A DNA stretch of 64,000 nucleotides from Paragordius varius. Lineage: Eukaryota > Nematomorpha. Made by a program: the position numbers and the translations under genes. This document shows, piece after piece, positions 48,033 through 59,302 of this stretch. The first letter of the stretch is position 1, and each line of letters starts with the position of its first letter. Below the pieces are notes generated by a model. That model saw only the letters and a program-made list of their open reading frames with translations. It was not told where the DNA came from and searched no databases. Location: contig OZ176055.1 in the NCBI GenBank assembly GCA_964247055.1, positions 6,882,001-6,946,000 of the forward strand. The letters run 5' to 3'.

Positions 48033-51000
48033 GTTTAATTTACATATTTCTGTTTCTAATATTTAAACTTAAATTTACGAAAAACAAATAAAGTTTTTAC
48101 CGAATTTTTGGACTTTCTTTGCATGGAATCGTCTCTGTCGGCATACGGATTAATTATATTTCACTTTGGATATAATATTAAAAATGTGATGATTCTTTGA
48201 TGTATTAGATATTTAAAAAAATAGGATAAAACAGAAAAAATGTTTTTTGACCAAATATTTTAGGCTATTCCTAATTCCACACCAATTTTTGCAACGAGAG
48301 AAAGATTATAGGCAAAAAAATGGAATAAGGAAAGATGTGAGAATCATGAATAAAAATATTTCCAATATTTATTTCGTATGTCTATTTCTATACATTTATG
48401 ATTGCAATTGATGCAAATATGACAAACAAACAGTAAGACGAGAGATGAAGCCTACATCTATCTATCTATAAGAAAAGACAAATCCATAATATATCTAAAA
48501 ATTCTTTACATTACTATTGATTATATCAAAAATTACTAAATAAAAAATTTTAAAATATTCGGATGCTTTGGGGAAAAAAATTTTCGTCATATTTTGAAAT
48601 TTTTTTTCTTTAACATATTTTTTAGAGATATGCTGATTGTATCAAGGTCTGGGTTGTCTACTACTTGTTAAAAGGTGAACAATGGAAAATGCCTAAATTT
48701 ATGAATACCATTCATTTATTGTTATTTTTTGTAAATTCCCTAATTAAATTTAAAATATACATATTTTATTCTTAAATTGTCAACGTACACTTTATTAATT
48801 ATGTTTCTTACGAAGATTGTAATTTTTGTAGCTTTTAATGTTAACATTTATAAATTAGCAACAGGAGAATAATATATCTTGTGTTACTATCAAAATTTAC
48901 AATTGATTTTAAGTTATTTATATAATTTTTCAAAAAGAGTTATGATTGATCTTGCTTTAAAAAAACTAAGAATGAGAATGAACAATTTTAACCATCATTT
49001 ATTGTAAGTACCAGAGACGATTTCGTTTTTCTTTAATCGCACAGTATGATATGATTATTATTCCCATATTGAAATATATGGTGTTTTTTCAAAAAAATTA
49101 TCATAGAAAGCATTTAGGGTTAAATAGTGGAAAACTGGTATATTCATAAGGCTATTTTTTTGAATTTTCCAAAATTGAGCAATTTGAATGGATGAAACGC
49201 ATTTAGTGTAATAATACATTTTTTATGAATGCCATATAAATCAATATCAATTCCCTATAACAGTTGTTAAAATCCGTAATATAACGATAAAGGATAATTA
49301 AATAGTATTAAATAAAATTATAAATATAAATTATAAACGATATTTGAAACCCTTCGTCAATAGTAATCGCAGACTAGTTTCGTGCTTGTTAGCACTCATC
49401 AGTACGACAAAACTATTTGACTTGGGGTTTTCACATATCGATTTCGTATATATATCCAACTTTGCAATTTTGGTATAAATGCAGTTGGTTTAACGAATTT
49501 AAATTAAATTTAATGGAATTTGTGAAAACTAAACTGAAAATTTGAAAATAAACTGAAAATTCATTAAATTTAATTTAAATTCGTTAAACCAACTGCATTT
49601 ATACCAAAATTGCAAAGTTGGATATATATATACGAAATCGATATTTGAAAACCCCAAGTCAAATAGTTGTGTCGTACTGATGAGTGCTAACAAGCACGAA
49701 ACTAGTCTGCGATTACTATTGACGAAGGGTTTCACATATCGTTTATAATTTCTATTTATACACTCATTTAATTCTATTTAATTATCCTTTATCGTTATAT
49801 TACGGATTTTAACAACTGTTATTACAAAACATAACCAATCCGTTAATTACCATTATCAATTCCCTATGTTTTCCATTATAATATATATGTATATATATTT
49901 TGCCCGTTATAATGTTTGCTTTATTTATTGTGATATCTATTATATAAGTTATAATATTTTTTACCTATATATCAAAATCATTAACGTGGTTTATTTGTTT
50001 TGTTGAAAACATCGATCTTTTTCGTAAAAAATAGTAATAAAATTTTGCTAAAAAAATTAGTCAAAAAATTTATTACCATTCCCATTTAACAATATTTTAA
50101 GGGTTAGTTGTTAGTGTATTTTCATTGTCCTTACACAAATTTTTACCAAAGATTTTCGACACACCTTTCCCCCACACTTTTTTACAACTTTTTAATGCAA
50201 TCGTTATGGTCTAACCTAACATAATACAAGTGTAATAGCTATATATTTTTTGAATAGCCTAGTTAATTGAGATTTGCATTGAAAGAATCTCAATATTATT
50301 CAAGCTTAATTATTTGTAAGCGATAATTGACTTTTATCCCGATTTTAGAGAATTAAACTCGCAATATTTTTCAAGTTATCCCACTTAAAAATTTCAAGAG
50401 CAGACTTATGACCAATGAATTCTATATATGTTTTAAAATGTAAACCTAACTAAAAATTAACCACGCATTAATACTTACTTAACTAGGGACAAATATAAAT
50501 TATTACATCTCTATATCCTCTCTGCAATTAAAATGAGATGTATTCAAAAATGCTAACTAGGGTTAAAATTAAACTTGAGATCGGTTGAATTTACTTATTT
50601 ACGTCATTGGCCTACTAATTTAGTTTATCCAAAATTATTTTAAAAAAGTTATCCATTAATGGAGAGAGATACTATGAAATTTTATTTTCAAATAAGTACA
50701 ATAAACTTGCACTAAATATTTATTGCGATAAGTGATGCTTCTATAATTCAGATTTAGATAGAGTTAATATAAAATTATGGGTTTTTTAAAAAGGATAGAA
50801 ACATTACTCGTTAAATAAATGCCAAGTATAATCAAAGAATGCCTAAATCTGAGGGTAACAATGCAAAAATATAAAAGCTTGTATATATTTTGGCTATATT
50901 TTATAAATATATATTAAAACACCTTATTTTTTAAAATTTTTAAAATATGACCTAACGTCATGAGAGATCATGGTAAAAAATCTTGTTTATAATAATAAAA

Positions 51001-51973
51001 TTTTGTTAAATGATATATATTTTTGATAATATCGCTTATAGGTTTTATGTACCACATGATATTCAGTCACAATGGATTTAATGTCATTAAATTGGCTTCA
51101 TACATAATTATATTTTGTTGTTCCATAATTTAACTATGTAGGAATACAGTGATAAAGCTGGAATGAGCCTGGCAAAAAAAGAGCATTTTAAATTGTTTAA
51201 AACAAATTTTTTGACACAATATAATATATTATCACTTCATGCTATTTTCACTTTTTTGTCCACGAAAACATAATTTTTTTCGGTCAAAATGCGAAAGAAG
51301 CTTGTTTTGGGCACCCCTTTAAATAATTCAGTCGTATTTTTCAGAATTCTGCCGGTTATAATTTCATAAGATATATAAACCACAAAAAAGGATCATAACA
51401 TTAAATGTAAAATTTAGCCGAAGCCAGAAATTGGAGCCAATATTGGATTCGGAAAAAATAATTTTTTCTGATTACAGTTGTATATTTTTTTAATGATGGT
51501 TTAACAATATTATTTCCTAATATTTATAGCTAATCTCATGCATTTATTTTTTGCCATTTGTACAAGATAAAGCCTTATAACGCGATTTTCAAAGTTTCGG
51601 TTTTAATTATTTCAAATCAATCCGAATAACTGGTTAAAACTGGGAGCAAATTTATTTTTAAAGCCTGATCTCACAATAAAGATATATATTAATTGAAACC
51701 ACCCCTTTAAAAAATATCATTGAAATAATTTAGTATTATCTATATTTTATCCAATCTCTTTCTTGTTAAATCTAAACTTGGATCCCATTTTACTTAGAGT
51801 AAAAAATATTATTGGTTTCACAATGCTGACCAAATCCTTAATCTGTTGAATTGCAGTTCCGCAATTATCAAATCATGTGATCGACAACATACAACAGTCC
51901 TATGAACCAAAATTTTTAAAGGACCAAAAAAATATTTACCGGTAAATTTTTGGTTGTGCACATTTGCAGATAT
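48033..51973. other. Gene-poor stretch
   Basis: Apart from the palindrome at 49331-49748 I see no exon or known repeat. The open frame at 49529-49735 lies inside the palindrome. Confidence 0.5.
49331..49748. repeat. 418-bp near-perfect palindrome
   Basis: Arms of about 183 bp (49331-49513 and 49563-49748) with a short loop. Left: TTATAAACGATATTTGAAAC, GCAGACTAGTTTCGTGCTTG, ACTTGGGGTTTTCACATATC, GGTTTAACGAATTTAAATTA; each has its complement in reverse order on the right. Only a few mismatches separate the arms, so it is recent or kept alike. One arm also occurs at 26960-27053. Confidence 0.92.
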
Positions 51974-52498
51974 ACCATTTCCCGGTCAAAAAAACTTTCC
52001 CAGTCAATCAAAATATTTTCCCAATTAATCGAAACGTTTTCCCAGTCAATCGAAACATTTTCCCAGTCAATGAAAACGTTTTCCCAGTCAATGAAAACGG
52101 TTTTATTTTTGATGATAAATATCAAAACAAGATATAAAAATAATTTTTAACCATTATCAGCGTATTATTAGAATATTATTTCTTATAAAATCACAATTAA
52201 TGAATGACAATGTTTCCTCTATATTACAATACACAATCATTAATGATTTATTCTTTGCTAATTTTGTTAACAAAAAGAATATTTTATGGTTTTAAGAATT
52301 TTTTAAAAAAATATTTTATAATTTTTTTATATTATCGATGGTTCGCATTAATATTAGAGGCTAATTTATACCGTCTATAGTTACGGATAATATAATTCAT
52401 AAAAATATACCACTTTCATCTCAAATTGGTCATTTAACGCTTCATATTGAATGTTACATAAATTTTCCCCTAGTTTATATAATATTTATCATTTGGTC

Positions 52499-52790
52499 CA
52501 GGGGTGGCCAAACGCGGCCTTCGAGATTCTTTGTGCGGCCCGCGAAAAATTTGGTAATCCATATGCAAAAATATGTCCACAAAATCTTAGTAAAATTCAT
52601 ATTTCTTACCCTATTATTCTGATTGAATCTATTTAATTGGCAAGGAATTAAAAATTATATTGTGTTTGTACTCACAGTCTTATGTCTAAAATCGAATAAA
52701 TTATTTATGAATGTCCGTATATGTTTCGAATGCGGAACACTGTGTATTTGAGTTAAAAGTGCGCCCGCGAAGCCATTATGTTTTAAATCA
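52499..52790. mobile_element. hAT-like MITE nested in foldback copy 2
   Basis: Starts CAGGGGTGGCCAAACGCGGC and contains TGCGGCCCGCGAAAAATT and GCGCCCGCGAAGCCATTA, as in the MITE at 30757-31026 and at the same relative place in the host element. The right TIR is lost. The shared position means the MITE entered before the two foldback copies separated. Confidence 0.65.
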
Positions 52791-52896
52791 AATACAATTT
52801 TATCTAAAAAATATATTTTGTTTAGATATTTTTTTCCGACAGTATTTTTATCCACAATTCAACATGTTCATAATCCAATTTGAAGCGTTAAATGAC

Positions 52897-53093
52897 TACA
52901 GTCATGTATATGTAGAATTGACAAACATTCGTTTTTAAATGATTATAATTTGTTTTTAATTGTTTTGATGTTTGTTCAACATGCGCATTTTTAAGCCTTA
53001 TGTTGAAAGACATATCAAACATCAAAACAATTAAAAACATATTTTAATCATTTAAAAACGAATGTTTGTCAATTCTACATATACATGACTGTA
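52897..53093. repeat. 197-bp palindrome inside foldback copy 2
   Basis: TACAGTCATGTATATGTAGA, ATTGACAAACATTCG, TTAATTGTTTTGATGTTTG and their complements in reverse order, with a small loop near 52990. Absent from copy 1, so it is a later insertion. Confidence 0.88.
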
Positions 53094-53549
53094 ATTTGAG
53101 ATGAAAGTGGTATGTATATTTTTATAATATTATACGTAACTATATTATGCTTTATAAGTTAGCCTCGAATATTGATACGATCCATCGATAAAATAAAAAA
53201 ATTATTAAATATTTTCTTAAAAATTCTTAAAAACCATAACTTGTTTTGATCAAAAATGAAACCGTTTTTATTAACTGGGAAAACGTTTTTATTGATTGGG
53301 AAAATGTTTTTATTGACTGGAACGTTTCGATTGATTGGGAAAATGTTTCAATTGACTGGAAAACGTTTTTTGACTGGGACATGGTATATTTATGCTCAAA
53401 ACAACTACTTTAGGGCCATAAAAAAGCACTTTCAGGGTTGAGTATGGCTGGTATACAATATTTATTATTTATTTTAATATTATGGATATATGAATGTAAA
53501 CATAAAAAATTTATTACCTTACATATACATATATATTAAAGTGTGACAA

Positions 53550-54128
53550 CTATTTAGTATATTTTGTTAAATCTAACGGTTTATCGTAACCCATAAATTT
53601 GGAGTAATAACTTTTATCAAGAAAATCATCCCTGTTAATGACAACAGGTCGATCTTTGATCTTTAGGATGCAAAATGGGCTAGGATTCGTTGTATTTATA
53701 TCAGAAGCATTAAAATATAAAGCTTTTTTGATAGGAATTATACTATTATATATTTGGTACATAAATTCAGATGGATGATCTTTAGGACATTTCCAAATTT
53801 GCAGGATTAATCGTTTGGTAATTAAATTAAACCAAAAAGGGTTTAGTACAAATATGGTGTATATAACAGCGAGAAAATATTTCAAATACATAGGATAGTT
53901 TTCAAACGCATTGCACATATCGTTGAGTAACACAACTCCCACACTACTTGAAAATATCATGGTGTATTTAATTAATTTTAATTGCCTAGCCATGTTAAAT
54001 GAATATATCAGGGTATGCGAGCTATCATATTTGGAATTTCCTTTTATAAGAAGATTTGCGATTGTCGAAACAGAATAATGTCTTGAAAATTTTAAAGGCT
54101 TATTGATTAAACTTTTTAGCAAAAGCAT
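53550..54128 (-). CDS. TMEM70: TMEM70-like mitochondrial assembly factor
   Basis: Single-exon gene of 192 residues. TMEM70 proteins sit in the mitochondrial inner membrane and help assemble ATP synthase and complex I. The N-terminus (MLLLKSLINKPLKFSRHYS) is basic, free of acidic residues and Ser-rich, as a mitochondrial targeting sequence would be. LIYSFNMARQLKLIKYTMIF matches the family's YxGNMAxxxxxxKxFS segment; two hydrophobic segments follow (about 51-68 and 82-105), the hairpin known for TMEM70. The C-terminal VINRDDFLDKSYYSKFMGYD fits the conserved end of the family (NREDYxxLMGYDK). The start is the ATG at 54128, only 57 bp from the COX20 start on the other strand. Confidence 0.85.
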   Translation of the reverse strand: MLLLKSLINKPLKFSRHYSVSTIANLLIKGNSKYDSSHTLIYSFNMARQLKLIKYTMIFSSSVGVVLLNDMCNAFENYPMYLKYFLAVIYTIFVLNPFWFNLITKRLILQIWKCPKDHPSEFMYQIYNSIIPIKKALYFNASDINTTNPSPFCILKIKDRPVVINRDDFLDKSYYSKFMGYDKPLDLTKYTK

Positions 54129-54185
54129 GGGTTTATCAAATGAAAGCTACCATATGCCAAATAAATTTTATTAAATAATAGATAA
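54129..54185. promoter_or_regulatory. 57-bp shared intergenic region, TMEM70/COX20
   Basis: Separates the two divergent ATGs. It must hold both 5' leaders and core promoter parts, or the transcripts overlap at their starts. No TATA box at a normal distance can be assigned to either gene. Both products serve assembly of respiratory-chain complexes, so joint control makes sense. Confidence 0.5.
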
Positions 54186-54510
54186 ATGGGTAAATAATAT
54201 TTTAATTTAGAGAGTGGCAAAAAATTAAAGAAGAAGTTGAATATCTAGTTAATATTCCGTGTTTCAAGGATGCATTTATATATGGAATATCTGGAGCAGT
54301 ATGTGCTTCAATTTTAACATTTCTTGCCACAAGTTTTTTACCGTATAAGTGATTGCAGGTAACAGGAAAAAAGTTTATTACTCATATATGATTGCTTTTG
54401 GCACAATTTATTTTGGTTATTTTACTGTTTGTAAAATTTCACAATATCATCACATGAAATCCTTGAATTTTAAGGAACAAATTGATAAACATCAAGAAGC
54501 AAATAAATAA
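54186..54510 (+). CDS. COX20: COX20-like cytochrome c oxidase assembly factor
   Basis: COX20 is a small inner-membrane chaperone for the COX2 subunit. Exons 54186-54189, 54213-54342 and 54366-54510 give 92 residues, MEWQKIKEEVEYL to KHQEANK. Both introns are 23 nt with GT..AG ends (the second starts GTATAAGT), and codon phase is kept; without removal the frame hits stops. VEYLVNIPCFKDAFIYGISG matches the family start (IPCxRxxxLYG), followed by two membrane segments (SGAVCASILTFLAT and YSYMIAFGTIYFGYF) and the charged tail after the second. The four-base first exon is an inference that supplies an ATG in frame. Confidence 0.8.
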
Positions 54511-54524
54511 TATTTTTTTTTGCC

Positions 54525-54989
54525 TCATATATATAAATTAGTTATTTCGTTGACTAGACTAATAGTTTCTTCTTCAAAAGCATCGCTAAATTTATATTTT
54601 AAATATACATATTTTTAAGAGATATGTCACATTCTCTACCAAATTCATTAACTTCTGTTTTGTGCGATTCCACTAATTCATCATAAATTGCTTTTAGTCT
54701 TAAATTAAATTGGTAAAACTTGTCAAGCTCTGATGACACATTTTTCATTTTTATATCCAAGATTGATTCCATTTCTTTTAAAATGACGTTTTCTTGTACT
54801 AAACCGGCTTTATTAGTATTAACTTATGATAAGGTAAAATTTACTTTTTTCCATTTCTTTTTCGAGTGCAAGACATTGCTCATCAAGAGTATTCAAAATA
54901 CTTTCCATTTGGGAATTTTCTATATTAATTATTTTTATCAAACTTTTATTTAGCATGGCAAAAATATTTGATAAATTGGGCACGGACAT
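54525..54989 (-). CDS. Small coiled-coil protein, unrecognised
   Basis: Exons 54845-54989, 54609-54822 and 54525-54585, with introns of 22 and 23 nt and perfect phase agreement, encode 139 residues from MSVPNLSNIFAMLN to VNEITNLYI. Nearly the whole chain is predicted helical with heptad-like hydrophobics: MESILNTLDEQCLALEKEME, QENVILKEMESILD, SELDKFYQFNLRLKAIYDEL. It would be typical of a subunit of a larger helical complex, but I cannot name the family. Its stop lies 14 bp from the COX20 stop on the opposite strand, so the two 3' ends must overlap. Confidence 0.75.
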
Positions 54990-55297
54990 GTTTACAAAAA
55001 AATCGTCTGCTAACGATAATATAATATAATTTTCGCCTATATGAATTTTAAAAAAATAAAACCCCTTTTAACCATTAAAAATAGGAATGATATCCACATT
55101 CATTTATTTAAATATCGACTCTAGCCTTTATTTTGCATAAGATCCGTTTAAATCATAATATATCGTTTAACAAATTATTCATTTGGTAATAAAATATTTA
55201 TTATATAAATCAATCATTATTATTGACTATCATACAAAAAAATGATGGTAGCAAATTTGGTTTTGGTTAAAACAAAGCAAATCATTTTATAAGTAAA

Positions 55298-56100
55298 TCA
55301 TTTTTCTTCACACCATTCATTCTCTTTACGTATTTGTTCCTCTTCACTGGGCGTAAAATCATTTTTTATGTTAAACGTTTTTCGGATTTCTTCAGGCGTT
55401 TTACCTTTAATCATGTTTGCAACCGTTTTGCAGGTGACGTCAAGTAGCCCCTTAATATCCAAATAATTTGCTGCCAAGATTAGTTCAAACAGAGTTCCCT
55501 GATCAACTTTAAGGAAATCCATATCCCAACTACTAATATCATCAGTTCGTTTTTCTCGTTCTTCATCTTCAAGAGAACCAGGGCCACCAGCACCGGAACC
55601 AGGGTCATCTTTGTGATGTGTAGCCCATTGAATGACTTTTTTGAGGATGGCGGCATTGACATTAGGGAGCGGGACTATATCATCGTCACTGACACCTGTT
55701 TGATGATTAGCGGTTGGATCTAATTTTGTGGAATATAGGAAAGAAAATCATAAAAAATATATTCTAATTTACAATATATATATATATATATATACCATAT
55801 CATATCAGATATGATTAAATTTTAATTGTTATATACTTCAATAAAATTAAAGAAACGGATTAAATACTAAATTGAGACATTAAAAAAGATATTGACTGCA
55901 TTTTTTCAGATTTTAAACAAATATCTCAAATATAGCCTTTTCAATAAAATCATTTATAAATTTAACAAACCTCCATCATTCATTGCACCGCCGCATAAGT
56001 CATCCAACATAGTTTTTATCGTTCCTGATACTTTGGCAACTTCAACATCGACATCGAATACTTCACCGTCAGATGATTGCAATTTTATTGTAGAGGGCAT
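55298..56100 (-). CDS. SKP1: SKP1, SCF ubiquitin ligase adaptor
   Basis: Two exons, 55971-56100 and 55298-55719, give 183 residues. SKP1 bridges cullin-1 to F-box proteins. The N-terminal BTB/POZ fold ([48 protein letters not shown]) and the F-box-binding helices ([41 protein letters not shown]) are almost identical to other animals. Length exceeds the usual 163 because of a longer loop around the exon junction ([16 protein letters not shown]) and a Gly-rich insert ([16 protein letters not shown]). Its intron of 251 nt is normal in size. The gene diverges from SMAP, whose ATG is 194 bp away. Confidence 0.95.
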
Positions 56101-56294
56101 TAATTAAATATCTACTAAATGCGATATCACTAATAATTAGTTTATAAAATACCTTTAGTCGACTTTTTTATACAATGTACAACTGATATAATCCGTGAAT
56201 GTTTTCTAGTTGCCTAATCTCGTCCCACACCCACATACGCCTTGATTACTATTCATAATTATAATGTTTTAAAACCATATTATCTATATTGCTT
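56101..56294. promoter_or_regulatory. 194-bp divergent intergenic region, SKP1/SMAP
   Basis: The space between two ATGs on opposite strands. It must hold both promoters. A slightly GC-richer stretch (CTCGTCCCACACCCACATAC near 56219) is the only distinct sequence; no specific factor site is claimed. Confidence 0.45.
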
Positions 56295-59200
56295 ATGTTA
56301 ACTAAACCTGAAAAAGACAAATTTAAACAAGAAAAATATCAAAGTATTATAGCAGCTTTACTACGAGACGAAGAAAACAAATATTGTGCAGATTGCGATG
56401 CAAAAGGTATTATTTATATCTTGCAATTTTAGGACCTCGATGGGCTTCTTGGAATTTGGGGGTTTTTCTTTGCATAAGATGTGCCGGAATTCATAGAAAT
56501 CTTGGCTGCCATATATCAAGGGTGAAATCCATTAATCTTGATTCATGGAATGCTGAGCAATTACAAGTTTTATTTAGTTGGTTTTAAATAATTTAGCAAT
56601 TGCAAGAGATTGGTAATAGTCGGGCAAGAGCAATATATGAAGCAAGTTTGCCAGATTCTTTTCGAAGACCTCAAAATGATTCGTAATTTTAATCTTTTGT
56701 TTTATAAGAATTGATATTTCGCCTTCAAATGGTAATTTCTTGTAATCTAAGATTTCGTTGTCTGTAACAAATCAAAGCAATCCAAATCTTTTTTAAGATA
56801 AAATATAATTCCAAAAATCGAAAAATTAATTATAATAAATTTTACCCAACCTTATGGCACATATATTTCGGACTAATATTATAATGGAATTTAATTGCTT
56901 CTTTAATTCGATTAATAAGGCCAATTTAAAATTTACACTAGTATTTTTTGGAATTATATAATGAAACATCGATTTGGACAGTATTTTATAAGTCTACCTA
57001 AAATAGTATTTTTTATGTTTTTAGTGCTTTGGAATCTTTTATTCGTGCCAAATATGAATCTAAAAAGTACATTGCGAATGAATGGAAACCCTTGACATTG
57101 GCCGAAATTAAAGATCGAGTATTTTTAATAATTATCCATATTTTTTTTCAAATGTTTGCCAATATAATAAAATATTTGGTATATATTAAATAAAATGTTA
57201 ATTATGGTTCTTGCAAAAATCTCATTCTCTAATAATATATGTTGTCTTAAAATTTAAGCAAACAATAACAACCATTTATATTGTCTATATTTTGAATTAG
57301 TTATTGTTTTTTGCGTTTTAAATTTTTTTAAAAATTATAAATAACAAGAGCAAGGTCAATATTACAACAAATCCTTTCTAAAATATACACACTTTTTTAA
57401 GGCAACAAGCCTTGAGAATGAATTAGAAAATGAAATTCTAAACATTTATGGACTCTCGGGGAAAAAGAAAAAAAACCGAAGTATGCCTGATAATTTGGTA
57501 GCTATTATTGACAAGCCAAATAAAAGTGGTTCTAGTCTAACAAAAAATACCACCAATAATAATGTTGATCACATTGGAAATAAATTGCTCAAAAATGGAC
57601 AAACGAATTTATGCTTATTCGATACAATGTTTGATGATAATAATATTAATGAGAATCAACAAATCACCGAAAACAACAATATGAGCGAGAATACCAAAGA
57701 ATTATTAGTAAATTTTGCTTTTGTTTAAAAACATAAAGTTATTTTTTGAAATAATGGTAAATATTAATTGAATATTTAGGACATATTTAACACTATACCT
57801 CCACAATCAACCGAATTCCAACATAGTGACAGCGCGCCAAATATAAGTATTATTTATTTTTTGATTGATATCACTATAAATAATAATTGCGGATGGTGAA
57901 TGTATTTTTATAAAGTTACATTTTAACGTAACTCTTTGACAATTATTATATTAACAACATTGATTTAAAAATCTTTTACAAATATATAATTCATAGATTT
58001 AAATCACATGAATAATCCTGTTTGCAATGATACGAACGCTACGAATGTACTCTTAACCGGCATTCAAAAAACGAATGATGATATCTTAGCATTATTTGGG
58101 AATCAACATAATTATAGTATAAATTATTACTTATATCTTTTTAATTTTGTAAATTTTTCTAACCAAGGAATTCGTTAGGGAAAGTATCTCATCAAGTCTT
58201 GATTTATTTGTATGTTTTTACCATATAGGTAGTATAAAATATATTTATGAATAAATAGTGATTTTAGTATTGAATTGATTATAGATACACCAAATACAAG
58301 CAACACCCTATCGAATGGCCTATTAAGGGGCGATATTTTACGCCAATCTGAAAATTTGTTTGATAACTTTGAAAACAATAAAACTTCTCATGCACACCAA
58401 ACGGATTATCTAATCAAAGTAAAATAAAGACAAATATCTTGTTTTTCAAATGACTGATTTTTACCGTAAAATCAAATGCATATGTTTTTGTTATTAAAAT
58501 CATGCGAAATAAGTACAATCACTCTCCACCAAATTTAAATAAAACATAATTCCTGATAATAACTTTTTTGGCTTAATATGAATTCGGTTGATTAAGGAAT
58601 TACTTTTGATTTTTTGGTTTAAATTAAAATTAAAAAAATTTTGTTCTTTTATTTTTGTAATAGCTCATTATTGAATCCAGTTTGACCGCCTATGAAAACA
58701 ATTATTTACAGGCACATTCACTCATTATATAATATAACATTATATATAACTTAATGACACTAATTAAACCTAGTGTTAAACAATAAAAAAATCATTAAGA
58801 TGTTTTACCTTAGATTTAATTTTTAGACTCCTATTTTTTATAATGTGTCATTGATAACCAATGTTCAAATTGTTAAACTGATTTTTTTTAAATCAAGTCC
58901 AATATTTGCAACATGGTTTAGTTTATGTGAAAACTTTTAGTTTAACTTTAAAATTTTTCGAATGGGTATATTGTTTAATTTTCCAGGTTATCTAGTATTA
59001 AATATTATCTCATTTTTTGTGTTTTTCATTTTAAAATAGATTTATATCACTGATATGAAATGTTGATTCTCAATTATACTTTTATCCAGATTCAAAATCA
59101 ATTAGCGAATTTAAATACGCAAGACAATTCACAACCTACATCACAATCTGTGCACAAGGACAAAAAGTTATCAGTTAAAAATAACGTTATTATTGAAGAC

Positions 59201-59302
59201 AATTTTTTAAATGTTTCCACTGCATTTTCCACAGTTCCAGCCCCTGGGTCCAATAATGGAATTAGTAATGTTAATGATAAGACGCTATTAGATATTGATT
59301 AA
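56295..59302 (+). CDS. SMAP: SMAP-type ArfGAP
   Basis: GTPase-activating protein for Arf, acting on clathrin-coated vesicles. Nine exons: 56295-56406, 56433-56566, 56597-56682, 57025-57118, 57402-57707, 57780-57846, 57997-58116, 58285-58418 and 59090-59302; every phase fits and the total is 421 residues, close to SMAP2. The first two introns are 26 and 30 nt. The ArfGAP domain is complete: [32 protein letters not shown] supplies the four zinc Cys (CxxCx16CxxC) and the arginine finger, then [47 protein letters not shown]. The rest is Asn/Ser-rich and disordered, with [11 protein letters not shown] matching a short motif of SMAP tails. Ends NDKTLLDID. Confidence 0.93.

Larger units (their letters stand above)
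51974..53385. mobile_element. 1.41-kb foldback element with 21-bp iterons, copy 2
   Basis: Same plan and nearly the same length as copy 1: ACCATTTCCCGGTCAA at the left, CTGGGACATGGT at the right, about six 21-bp units in each outer array, the inner block GGTTTTATTTTTGATGATAA, and arms that pair up to about 52420 and 53100. The arms are more diverged than in copy 1. The frame at 53256-53441 is the iteron array. Confidence 0.85.

Noticed and set aside
52451-52938. Open frames of 61-75 residues on both strands
   Set aside because: They lie in the hAT-like MITE and palindrome nested in a foldback element.
54720-54953. 77-residue plus-strand open frame
   Set aside because: Antisense to the spliced coiled-coil gene at 54525-54989.
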